17,636 nt of DNA from contig JAWAEB010000031.1 in NCBI GenBank assembly GCA_038891515.1, forward strand, positions 1 to 17,636. Reading direction: 5' to 3'. Both the position numbers and the translations under genes were made by a program. Shown piece by piece: positions 1-7,172 of this stretch. Positions within the stretch are counted from its first letter, which is position 1. Every line of letters begins with the position of its first letter. The notes beneath the pieces are model-generated. The model did no database searches and was not told where the DNA came from. It was given only the letters and a program-made list of their open reading frames with translations. This stretch comes from HRBIN01 sp038891515. GTDB lineage: Archaea; Thermoproteota; Nitrososphaeria_A; Caldarchaeales; Caldarchaeaceae.

Positions 1-967
1 TACCCAGAGATGCTGGAACTCCTATCCTCTTCCTCACACTCTCGAGGGAGAGGAGTGTGAGGGTTGCTATGGTTACTAGGTATGGTAGCATGAGGAGGAA
101 CTGTGGGAGCTGGGCTGCAACGCCTATCAGTTGGAGCCTAAACTGTAGGGTCTCGACACCTCCGAAGAGATATGCGCCGAGGACAGCTCTCAATGGATTC
201 CATGTGGCAAGTATTACCAAGGCTAGGGCTATGAAGCCTCTGCCCGCCGTCATACCCTCAACCCAGAAGGGCTGGTATCCTATGAAGAGATAGCTGCCGG
301 CAAGCGTCCCCAACATACCGCAGACAGCCATCGCAGCATATCTAATCCGAAATACATTTACACCCATAGCGTCGGCCATAGCAGGGTTTTCGCCCACGGA
401 CCTTAGCTCCAGTCCAAAACGTGTACGGAAGAGTATGAACCACATCACGAATGTCAGTATAAGCGAGAGGTATACCAGTCCGTTCTGTTGGAAAAACATG
501 CCCCCGAGGACTGGTACGTCCTTAAGGAGGGGTATCGGTAGGTCGGGGAGCTTGGCTGCCTCTTGGACTATTAGGTTACGCTCCTCCACATGTGGGTTCA
601 GCGCAAGTATTAACCGCCTTCTTATTTCTGCGTTGCCAAGAAGGCCTCCCAACCCCAGTCCAAGTATGGTGAAGGCCAGCCCAACAACGATCTGGTTGAG
701 CTTGAGTGTCACTGAGAAGAATGAGTGGGCCAAACCAAGTGCTAGTCCGACGAGAATCACTGCCAGGACTGCGTATCCATGCCCGAGCGCGTTGGTGACT
801 ATGAAGGAGACAGCCGCTCCCACGATCATCATCCCTTCCATGCCTAGGTTGAGAACCCCCGAACGCTCGGCATATATCTCACCGAGGGAAGCTATGAGAA
901 AGACAGTGCCGGCTTGTACTGCTCCCGAGAGGACGGACTCAAGCCAGAGCAGCGCCTCTACGCTCAT
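1..967 (-). CDS. ABC transporter permease, nucleoside/BMP type, second permease (3' end cut by window)
   Basis: This is a membrane permease of the BPD_transp_2 family, the class that pairs with BMP-type binding proteins to import nucleosides (NupQ/YufQ-like). The frame is open from the ATG at 967 to the window edge, about 322 codons, so only a few C-terminal residues should be missing because the family is about 300-320 long. It starts MSVEALLWLESVLSGAVQAG and shows many hydrophobic segments. Near residue 196 it carries the cytoplasmic coupling-loop motif SVGENPAMADAMGVNV, which contacts the ATPase, and the N-terminal family pattern SGVLNLGMEGMM. Its ATG overlaps the stop of the upstream permease by four bases (ATGA, 964-967), so the two are translationally coupled and should form a heterodimeric channel. 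Family assignment is strong. The transported substrate is inferred from the linked adenine deaminase. Confidence 0.9.
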   Translation of the reverse strand, partial: MSVEALLWLESVLSGAVQAGTVFLIASLGEIYAERSGVLNLGMEGMMIVGAAVSFIVTNALGHGYAVLAVILVGLALGLAHSFFSVTLKLNQIVVGLAFTILGLGLGGLLGNAEIRRRLILALNPHVEERNLIVQEAAKLPDLPIPLLKDVPVLGGMFFQQNGLVYLSLILTFVMWFILFRTRFGLELRSVGENPAMADAMGVNVFRIRYAAMAVCGMLGTLAGSYLFIGYQPFWVEGMTAGRGFIALALVILATWNPLRAVLGAYLFGGVETLQFRLQLIGVAAQLPQFLLMLPYLVTIATLTLLSLESVRKRIGVPASLG

Positions 968-2040
968 CTTATCAGCGTCACCCTGTATCTCTTGAAGAAC
1001 TCTGCAACGATAATCATTATAAAGATTATAGCCTGGAATACTTGAACTGCGGCTACCGGCAGGTTGAGGGCTGCTTGGATGGCCTCGCCTGCCACCAGCA
1101 AGCCGCCGAAGAATATTGAGGCAGGTACTATGAGCCAAGGGTTAAGGCCTGCTAGGAATGCTACTATGATGGCTGTGTATCCGTAGCCGGGTGAGGCCCT
1201 TGGTCTAAGTCTTCCTATTAGGCCGCTCACTATGATGAGACCGCCTATGCCTGCTAGCCCTCCGGCGAGGAAGCTGCCAAGAAGCGTAGTCTTGGTGAGG
1301 TTTATCCCTCCGTAACGCGCTGCTTCTATGTTCTGCCCCACCACCCTCATCTCAAACCCGAGAGTGGTCTTCTGCATGAAGCCATAGACTAGGGCAGCTG
1401 CGACTATCGCCAATATTAGCCCGAAGTAGCTGGCGTTGCCCATGAAGGTCTCCATCCGTGCGTATCCCGGAAACACGATGGATAGGGGGAAGCTGAAGCC
1501 CCTCGGGTCACGCCACGGTCCGTAGACCAAGAAATCCACAAAGAGTATGGCCACGTAGTTGAGCATCAGCGTGGGAAGTATTTCGTTCACTCCCAGTCTA
1601 GCCCTCAAGAATCCTGGGAGGGCACAGTAAAGTCCTCCACTAATGAATGAAGTGACTAGCATGGATAGAAAGAGGAGTTGCTCAGGTATTGCGCCGTAGT
1701 AGGCGTGGAGCAGAACCATGCCAGTGGCGGCGAACATTCCCATGTAGAGCTGTCCCTCAGCGCCTATGTTCCAGAAATTCATCCTGAATGCTATGGACAA
1801 TCCGAGGGCGGCCATACCTATTGGTAGGCCCCTGAGCACCGCCTGCAGAAGAGATGTTGGTGAGAGGAAAACCGAGGCAATTGTGGAAAGTGTGCTGACT
1901 GAGTTGACGCCTAGGACCTCAAAGATTGCACTGGCCACTACGAAGGACAAGAGTATAAGGAGAGCGCTGACGGCTGCCGAGGTTCTCCTCGGTAATTCCA
2001 GACGTCTTTCCAATCTCATGCCTGATAAAGTTCTTGACAC
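964..2040 (-). CDS. ABC transporter permease, nucleoside/BMP type, first permease
   Basis: This 358-residue permease is NupP/YufP-like and forms the membrane channel of a purine-nucleoside-type importer together with the permease that follows it. The N-terminus is basic (RLERRLELPRR) and is followed by a first membrane helix; around nine or ten hydrophobic segments follow. The coupling loop reads MRVVGQNIEAARYGGINLTK near residues 232-251, and NFWNIGAEGQLYMG near residue 88 is a family hallmark. The start is GTG at 2040, lying directly after the TAG stop of the ATPase gene with no gap; an in-frame ATG seven codons later is the alternative. A GGAGG about eleven bases upstream of the GTG sits inside the end of the ATPase gene. 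Its adjacency to the ATPase and its overlap with the next permease support one transcript. Confidence 0.93.
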   Translation of the reverse strand: MSRTLSGMRLERRLELPRRTSAAVSALLILLSFVVASAIFEVLGVNSVSTLSTIASVFLSPTSLLQAVLRGLPIGMAALGLSIAFRMNFWNIGAEGQLYMGMFAATGMVLLHAYYGAIPEQLLFLSMLVTSFISGGLYCALPGFLRARLGVNEILPTLMLNYVAILFVDFLVYGPWRDPRGFSFPLSIVFPGYARMETFMGNASYFGLILAIVAAALVYGFMQKTTLGFEMRVVGQNIEAARYGGINLTKTTLLGSFLAGGLAGIGGLIIVSGLIGRLRPRASPGYGYTAIIVAFLAGLNPWLIVPASIFFGGLLVAGEAIQAALNLPVAAVQVFQAIIFIMIIVAEFFKRYRVTLIR

Positions 2041-3582
2041 CTACACCCTAGCCTCCGCCCTCTTAACACCAGTCATCATCAACCCAATTGTTTCGACGTC
2101 GAACTCACCACGGGCTAGCTCACCCACCACCTCGCCCTTATACATCACGATTATCCTGTCGCTTAGGGTGGCCAGCTCATCGAGGTCTTCAGATACTAGA
2201 AGAACGCCAGCCCCCCTCTCCCGGCATTCAACAAGCTTTCCATGGACAAACTCTGTCGAAGCTACATCAAGTCCTTTGGTTGGGTAAGCGGCCACTAAAC
2301 ATTTGATATTTTCGTGGAGTGAGAGTTCCCTAGCCAATACCAGTCTCTGTATATTACCACCCGAGAGATTACCTGCCCTAGACCTCACTGAGGGTGTGAC
2401 TACGTTGAAGGTTTTGATTAGCCTCTCCGCCTCCTGATACACAGCTTTCCAGTTCAGCAGAAACCTTCGTGAGAATTTTCCTATCCTGTATGACTTGAGA
2501 ATGATGTTCTCGGCTACGCTCATCCCACCCGCAGTGTATCTCAAAGCCTCCGGTGGGATGTAGGCAATTCCAGCATCAATATACTCCGAGGGGGGCTTGT
2601 TAGTCATTTCCACACCGCCAATCAAGACCCTGCCACCCACCACCCTCCTTAGACCCACAACGGCCTCCGTGAGTTCCTGCTGTCCATTGCCAGACACTCC
2701 GGCGATGCCAAGTATCTCCCCTCTATGGACTCTGATGGACAAGTCCCTCACAGCGAGGATGCCCTTATCATCAAGAACCCTCAGTTTCACCGTCTCAAGC
2801 ACAGGCTGCTCGGCCGCCGCCGTCTTCCGAGCCTCCAACACACCCAGCTGCCTACCTATCATCAGATAAGCCAGCTCCTGTGGGTTGGTCTCCCTCGTAG
2901 GCTTGGTTGTAATGGTCTTCCCCATGCGCATCACCGTAACCCTATCGCTGACGGCCATAACCTCATCAAGCTTGTGACTAATTAGGACGACACCTAAACC
3001 CTGCGAAGCCATCCTACGGAGTGTCTGGAATAGCACTGTTGTTTCCTGCGGTGTGAGGACCGAGGTGGGCTCATCAAGAATGAGTATCTCGGCCTTTCTA
3101 TAGAGGGCCTTAAGAAGCTCCACCTGCTGCTTTTCACCGGCGGAGAGCTGCCAAACCCTTGACTCAGGTCTCAAGCTCCATCCATAAAACTCTATCATCT
3201 TTGATAGCTCCTGGTTTATCCTATCATAATCTAGGACGAGGCCGATATCTCTGGAACCTACTATGATGTTCTCCGCTACTGTGTGTGTGGGTATGAGCCT
3301 GAACTGTTGGTGGACCATACCTATGCCAATGGATATGGCATCATGGGGACTGCGTATCTGAACCCTCCTGCCCTTAACATATATCTCGCCAGCGTCTGGT
3401 TTATAGAGACCATACAGAATGTTCATAAGCGTTGTCTTGCCGGCACCGTTTTCACCCAATAGCGCGTGAACCTCACCACGGAGCAGGGTAAAATGGGCCG
3501 AGTCGTTGGCCAAGACCCCCGGGAACCTCTTCACAATACCCCTCATCTCAACTAATTTTTCTTGGCCATCCACCCAAACCAC
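2041..3582 (-). CDS. ABC transporter ATP-binding protein with two cassettes, nucleoside type
   Basis: This 513-residue protein energises the importer. Two ABC cassettes are visible. The first is complete: Walker A GENGAGKT at 43-50, Q-loop HQQF at 91-94, signature LSAGE at 146-150, Walker B ILILDEPT at 166-173 and switch histidine in ISHKLDE. The second is degenerate in the way usual for the NupO/RbsA-like subfamily: GVSGNGQQ at 295-302 replaces the Walker A lysine motif, LSGGN at 406-410 is intact, and AAYPTKGLDV stands where Walker B and D-loop should be. ATP hydrolysis therefore probably depends mainly on composite sites built around the first cassette. The start is GTG at 3582. No Shine-Dalgarno is seen, but a T-rich box lies 26 bases upstream, which suggests a leaderless message separate from the binding-protein transcript. 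Confidence 0.94.
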   Translation of the reverse strand: MVWVDGQEKLVEMRGIVKRFPGVLANDSAHFTLLRGEVHALLGENGAGKTTLMNILYGLYKPDAGEIYVKGRRVQIRSPHDAISIGIGMVHQQFRLIPTHTVAENIIVGSRDIGLVLDYDRINQELSKMIEFYGWSLRPESRVWQLSAGEKQQVELLKALYRKAEILILDEPTSVLTPQETTVLFQTLRRMASQGLGVVLISHKLDEVMAVSDRVTVMRMGKTITTKPTRETNPQELAYLMIGRQLGVLEARKTAAAEQPVLETVKLRVLDDKGILAVRDLSIRVHRGEILGIAGVSGNGQQELTEAVVGLRRVVGGRVLIGGVEMTNKPPSEYIDAGIAYIPPEALRYTAGGMSVAENIILKSYRIGKFSRRFLLNWKAVYQEAERLIKTFNVVTPSVRSRAGNLSGGNIQRLVLARELSLHENIKCLVAAYPTKGLDVASTEFVHGKLVECRERGAGVLLVSEDLDELATLSDRIIVMYKGEVVGELARGEFDVETIGLMMTGVKRAEARV

Positions 3583-3603
3583 CCTAGTATAGGGGACTAG
3601 AGG

Positions 3604-3612
3604 AATAAAAAA
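3604..3612 (-). promoter_or_regulatory. T-rich box: probable TATA element of the ABC ATPase gene, or terminator of the binding-protein gene
   Basis: On the minus strand the 50-base spacer contains CCTTTTTTATTCC. The box TTTTTTATT is centred 26 bases before the GTG at 3582, the distance expected for a TATA element of a leaderless archaeal transcript. A T-run just after a stop codon is also how archaeal terminators look, so it may end the binding-protein message and start the next. The sequence cannot separate these two roles. Confidence 0.4.
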
Positions 3613-3632
3613 GGTTGAGTTTTTCAGCAGAC

Positions 3633-4958
3633 CTAGACTTTCGGCAGCTCACTCTCGATGTATTCCACGAACCAGTCCATGGTCCAGAGGGCGTCGTGGT
3701 CCGCTCTCTCTCCCTCCTTGTATCTAACTTGCCCACTCTGGTCCCTTATGGGCTCTCCTAAGTTGCCTTCGACACTGAAAGGCTCGAATAGGAGTTCCTT
3801 CATCTCCTCATACCTCTTCTTTATCTCAGCCTGCCACTCACTGGGCACCTGGGGGGCCAGGGGGGCCATCTGGAGCGTACCATCAACATTCCCCATAGTA
3901 CTCTTCTCAACCGGCAACCTCCACTTGTAGGGCATGTAGTCACCTATTCTAGTCCAGATGTCTACGGGCTGCCACGTTTTTGTAGCCACCATACGGTAGA
4001 ACTCGTTATAGATGGGGCCCCAGTGGACTATCTGCCCGGTTAGGTGGGCGTCAGGACCATACTGCCTCATGTCGCCGTAGTGGCTAAAGCTCCAGACTCT
4101 GCGGCCCTTGCTGGTATACTCTTGGGCCACCTGGAGTGTGGTAGGGGAGTCCTCGGTGAAGGCTATTACGTCGGCGTTACTCTCCTCAACCAGTGCTGTG
4201 GCGGCAACTCGAGTCTTGCCAGGGTCGAACCAGCTGAAGAGCCAGTTGACAAAGGCCTTAATGTTTTTGCCGGTGCGCTTTTTGTAGGAGTAGTTGGCAC
4301 CCAGTACGAATGCGTTTATGTGTCTTATCACCTCTGGTATGGGGTGAGCCGCAACATATCCCACAACGCCGGTCTGGGTTACAGCACCTGCGGCAAGTCC
4401 ATTGAGATAGTATAGCTGGTAAAACTCTGCGAATGCAGCGCTCATGTTTGGTGTTGTCCTAAACTGAGGGTCGGGAGCAACCCCACTCTTGTATCCAGAT
4501 ATGTGGACGAAGTACCTGTCTTGGTGTTTGGCCGCTATCTCAGCTGTTGCGTCCATGAAACCAAAGCTGGTGGTTATGACTAGGTCAGCTCCCTGGTTGA
4601 CTAGGGTCTCTATCGCACCTGCAGACTCCGCCTCTGGCACACTCTCTATATATGTGCTGTCCGCTGCACCGAAGTTTCTGTCAGCCCATTTCCTCCCTTG
4701 GTCATGGGCGTATGTCCAGCCGAAGTCACCCACCGGCCCCACATAGATATACCCAACCTTGATCCTCCGAGGCGCTGATACCGTCTCAGTCTTGGTCTGT
4801 GTAACGGTTTCCGTTCTAACAACCTCCCTTGCAGGGGCTGTGGCCTGCCCTCCGAAGTATCCGCCTATCCCAGCCACAACAGCTGCTGCAGCTACTGCAC
4901 CCGCAGCGGTAGATGTGGAGACTCCGAGAAACTTTCTCCTAGAAATTTTTCCCTTCAC
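3633..4958 (-). CDS. BMP-family substrate-binding protein with twin-arginine signal
   Basis: This is the extracytoplasmic receptor of the importer, of the BMP/PnrA-like family that typically binds purine nucleosides. The N-terminus has a twin-arginine motif, SRRKFLG, then an alanine/glycine-rich hydrophobic stretch and a Thr/Val/Glu-rich linker, with no lipobox cysteine. It is therefore probably exported folded and kept at the membrane by the uncleaved helix. The mature part begins RRIKVGYIYVGPVGDFGWTY, a typical BMP opening, and contains NQGADLVITTSFGFMDAT and FTEDSPTTLQ. I place the start at GTG 4958, giving 441 residues, because a TTTATATA box sits 26 bases upstream of it and no Shine-Dalgarno is present. 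The ATG at 4973 (446 residues) lies only about ten bases from that box and would fall upstream of the expected transcript start. It lies between adenine deaminase and the ATPase on the same strand. Confidence 0.92.
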   Translation of the reverse strand: MKGKISRRKFLGVSTSTAAGAVAAAAVVAGIGGYFGGQATAPAREVVRTETVTQTKTETVSAPRRIKVGYIYVGPVGDFGWTYAHDQGRKWADRNFGAADSTYIESVPEAESAGAIETLVNQGADLVITTSFGFMDATAEIAAKHQDRYFVHISGYKSGVAPDPQFRTTPNMSAAFAEFYQLYYLNGLAAGAVTQTGVVGYVAAHPIPEVIRHINAFVLGANYSYKKRTGKNIKAFVNWLFSWFDPGKTRVAATALVEESNADVIAFTEDSPTTLQVAQEYTSKGRRVWSFSHYGDMRQYGPDAHLTGQIVHWGPIYNEFYRMVATKTWQPVDIWTRIGDYMPYKWRLPVEKSTMGNVDGTLQMAPLAPQVPSEWQAEIKKRYEEMKELLFEPFSVEGNLGEPIRDQSGQVRYKEGERADHDALWTMDWFVEYIESELPKV

Positions 4959-4980
4959 AGATTTATTATGCATAAATCCC

Positions 4981-4988
4981 TATATAAA
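4981..4988 (-). promoter_or_regulatory. TATA box of the BMP binding-protein gene
   Basis: The minus strand reads TTTATATA here, in the short spacer after the adenine deaminase stop. Its centre is 26-27 bases before the GTG at 4958, matching a leaderless archaeal promoter. It would give the abundant binding protein its own transcript in addition to any read-through from the deaminase gene. Confidence 0.6.
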
Positions 4989-5005
4989 CGTATTCCGAAG
5001 AATTC

Positions 5006-6790
5006 TTAGTCAGGGATTATGAGGTCTACGAACTTGAAGTTCACCGTGTCCAGTAGTCCCTGGTCCGTAAGCCTCAGCTCAGGAAGCACGCTAAGTGATA
5101 TTAGGGACATGGTCATGAATGGTGAGACCCAGTCACATCCCATCTTCTCCCAGACCTCATAGGTTTTAGACAGCTTCTCAGCCACCACTTCTGCATTCTC
5201 TGGGGACATCAGCCCTGCTATTGGCAGCTCGACCCTAGCCCTAACCTCACCTCCCACCACGGTCACTATCCCACCGTTCATTCGTGCATTCTCCATGGCC
5301 GCCAGCGACATATCCCTCTCACTCATGCCCAGGACGAGAAGATTGTGACTGTCATGAGCGACCGTGGATGATATCGCGCCCTCTCTAAATCCGAACCCCT
5401 TTGTAAATCCGAGACTCATACTTCCTCTCAAACCATGCCTCTCTATTACCGCGGTCTTCATAATCGACTGGTCCGGGTCTGACAATACGTTGCGCGACCT
5501 GACCCGCAGGTAGCTGTTGATGTGACGGGTTAGGACGCTCCCCTCTATCGCCTCGATAACACGTACGTGTGCTTCACCGTTTTCCAGCTTGTGAGGCACT
5601 ATGAAATCGTCGGGAGTGAGGACTTTCGAAAGCCTAACGCTCCTCATGAACTTCTCAGGATAGTTGAGCTTTGGTAACTCGGCTACAAGTCTTCCCTCCC
5701 TAGCCACTAGTTTCCCAAACGCGTATACGGACTCGATCTTGAATCTCGAAAGGTCCGAGACCATCAACATGTCTGCGAACCTGCCTGGAGCTAGGTTCCC
5801 AATCTCATAGGATACGCGGTATCTCTCAGCTGGATTCAGCGTTGCCATCTGAACTGCTGTTAGCGGGTCAACCCCCTCCTCGATGGCCCTCCTCACACAG
5901 TGGTCCATATGACCGTTCCTCAGAATAGAAGCTGGCTCCCTATCATCTGTGCAAAGGCATATATGCCTAGGGTCAACCTTGCCCTCCGTGTAAGCGCGTA
6001 TAGTGTCCTTGATGTCAAGCCAAGCCGACCCCTCCCTGAGATAGATATACATGCCGTTTCTCAACCTCTCTATAGCGTCTATTTTCCTGACACTCTCATG
6101 TGTGGCTGTTATGCCGGCGCTAGCATACGCCGCCAATTCCCTGCCCAGAAGGCCTGTCTCATGCCCCTCAACGAGCTTACCTGCCTTCAATGTCTCTGCA
6201 ATCTCCCCGTGAACCGAGTCGTCGCAGCTGAGGACGCCCGGGAAATTCATCATCTCACCAAGCGCTATGACCTCTGGCAGCTTCATGGCCTCAGCTATCT
6301 CCTTAGGCCCAATGACGGCCCCAGCCGTCTCGAAACCAGGAGCAGCTGGCACGCATGAAGGGTATGTGATGAAGACTTTGAGCGGCAGGTTCCTCGACTC
6401 CTCAATCATCAATTTCACACCATCCAGTCCAAAGACGTTTCCAATCTCATGAGGGTCTATGAAACATGTGGTGGTCCCATGTGGGAGAACTATGCGGGCG
6501 AACTGGGTGACACTGACCATGGTGCTCTCCACATGCACGTGAGGGTCCAGCAGCCCCGGCACAACGTATTTTCCCCTCGCATCCACCACTTGTGTCGCTG
6601 CTCCCATGCATGGTCTAGCATCGCCCACAAGCGCAACCCTGTCAAACCTGACGGCCACGTCCACATCCTCCAGCAGCTCCCTTGTATGAACATTGACGAA
6701 GAGGCAATTCCTGATGACTAGGTCGGCCTTCTCCTGCCCAAGGGCTGTCTTCACGAGATTTCTTGTTATTTCATGTAGCTTTGTGGGCAT
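5006..6790 (-). CDS. ade: adenine deaminase
   Basis: This 594-residue amidohydrolase hydrolyses adenine to hypoxanthine and ammonia (EC 3.5.4.2), a purine salvage or degradation step in the cytoplasm. The metal-binding amidohydrolase core is clear: GLLDPHVHVESTM with the HxH at 84-86, GEMMNFPGV around Glu179, GHETGLLG with His210, THES with His231, and CTDDREP around Asp282/283. The C-terminal adenine-deaminase domain is present, including AHDSHNLLVLG and the GG-rich MNGGIVTVVGGE stretch. Length fits the family (about 570-600). The ATG at 6790 has no strong Shine-Dalgarno. The gene is the first of the minus-strand block, 32-48 bases ahead of the BMP binding protein, which ties the transporter to purines. 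Guanine/cytosine deaminases of the same superfamily lack this long C-terminal part, so the call is firm. Confidence 0.95.
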   Translation of the reverse strand: MPTKLHEITRNLVKTALGQEKADLVIRNCLFVNVHTRELLEDVDVAVRFDRVALVGDARPCMGAATQVVDARGKYVVPGLLDPHVHVESTMVSVTQFARIVLPHGTTTCFIDPHEIGNVFGLDGVKLMIEESRNLPLKVFITYPSCVPAAPGFETAGAVIGPKEIAEAMKLPEVIALGEMMNFPGVLSCDDSVHGEIAETLKAGKLVEGHETGLLGRELAAYASAGITATHESVRKIDAIERLRNGMYIYLREGSAWLDIKDTIRAYTEGKVDPRHICLCTDDREPASILRNGHMDHCVRRAIEEGVDPLTAVQMATLNPAERYRVSYEIGNLAPGRFADMLMVSDLSRFKIESVYAFGKLVAREGRLVAELPKLNYPEKFMRSVRLSKVLTPDDFIVPHKLENGEAHVRVIEAIEGSVLTRHINSYLRVRSRNVLSDPDQSIMKTAVIERHGLRGSMSLGFTKGFGFREGAISSTVAHDSHNLLVLGMSERDMSLAAMENARMNGGIVTVVGGEVRARVELPIAGLMSPENAEVVAEKLSKTYEVWEKMGCDWVSPFMTMSLISLSVLPELRLTDQGLLDTVNFKFVDLIIPD

Positions 6791-6815
6791 CTTGAGAATT
6801 GCTGACGTGCAGAGG

Positions 6816-6822
6816 TTATTAT
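6816..6822 (-). promoter_or_regulatory. possible TATA box of adenine deaminase gene
   Basis: The minus strand reads GATAATAACC, with ATAATAA centred 29 bases upstream of the ATG at 6790. It is a weak match to an archaeal TATA element, but it is at roughly the right distance and in the divergent spacer where a promoter must lie. Confidence 0.3.
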
Positions 6823-6918
6823 CTCTTTCCCACCAATACAGTCCACGGTTAGCCTCCGGCTATACATTCAGAAATTCACGTTGCCAGCAGGTTTGTATAG
6901 GACGTCTTTACATCCATC

Positions 6919-6925
6919 CTTATAG
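6919..6925 (+). promoter_or_regulatory. possible TATA box of the small cysteine-rich gene and ATPase genes
   Basis: CTTATAG is centred about 32 bases before the ATG at 6954, which allows a leader of a few bases. The stretch AGGGGTGG (6943-6950) just before the ATG could also serve as a ribosome-binding site. Together with the opposite-strand box at 6816-6822 this makes the 163-base spacer a divergent promoter region. I see nothing else in it. Confidence 0.35.
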
Positions 6926-6953
6926 CCTACATCATCCCCAATAGGGGTGGGAC

Positions 6954-7106
6954 ATGGTGTCCGACTCCGAGATCGTCCTGGACCTGCATAAGGAGAGGTT
7001 TGGGAAGAGGGCCGAGGATGTGAAGTATTCAGAGGAGATCTGTCAGTTCTGTAAGAGCAGGGTGGATGAGTTCGGATTCTGCGCCTGCGGTGGGCAGGCG
7101 GACTAG
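6954..7106 (+). CDS. small cysteine-rich (zinc-ribbon-like) protein, 50 residues
   Basis: An uninterrupted 50-codon frame starts ATGGTGTCC and ends TAG. The product begins MVSDSEIVLDLHKERFGKRA. Residues 1-28 are charged and probably helical, and the second half carries CQFC at 30-33 and CAC at 43-45, a CxxC-x9-CxC pattern suited to one zinc ion or to redox chemistry. Shine-Dalgarno-like AGGGGTGG lies three bases before the ATG and a TATA-like box lies further upstream. It is the first plus-strand gene, 38 bases before the ATPase leader, on the same strand. I do not recognise the family; the cysteine pattern, start signals and codon use argue for a real gene. A regulator or assembly helper of the ATPase is conceivable, but nothing in the sequence shows it. 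Confidence 0.62.
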   Translation: MVSDSEIVLDLHKERFGKRAEDVKYSEEICQFCKSRVDEFGFCACGGQAD

Positions 7107-7113
7107 GGAAGGG

Positions 7114-7120
7114 TTTTAAG
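7114..7120 (+). promoter_or_regulatory. probable TATA box before the ATPase A gene
   Basis: TTTTAAG follows the stop of the small cysteine-rich gene. Its TTAA core is centred about 27 bases before GTG 7145, the same spacing seen at 13354-13360 relative to the ATG at 13384. It therefore predicts transcription starting at or next to GTG 7145, not at the GTG 7173 that opens the long ATPase A frame. Confidence 0.45.
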
Positions 7121-7144
7121 GTCCTGTTTCTGCGGTGGGAGACG

Positions 7145-7171
7145 GTGAGGAGGTATTCCGCCGAAGGGTAG
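7145..7171 (+). other. eight-codon leader frame, or frameshifted true start of ATPase A
   Basis: GTG AGG AGG TAT TCC GCC GAA GGG TAG reads MRRYSAEG and stops one base before the GTG at 7173. The GTG stands where a leaderless transcript from the box at 7114-7120 would begin. Dropping one G from the GGG run at 7166-7168 would fuse this frame with the ATPase frame to give MRRYSAEGRVVWVAGP, a natural A-subunit N-terminus. The B subunit begins with the same bases, GTGAGGAGG. Either the assembly has an extra G here, or this is a genuine leader peptide. Confidence 0.45.
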
Positions 7172-7172
7172 G

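Noticed and set aside
435..995. Long plus-strand open frame (186 codons) opposite the second permease
   Set aside because: It is antisense to a continuous, well-conserved permease frame and its translation is low-complexity Ser/Pro/Thr-rich, as expected of a shadow frame.
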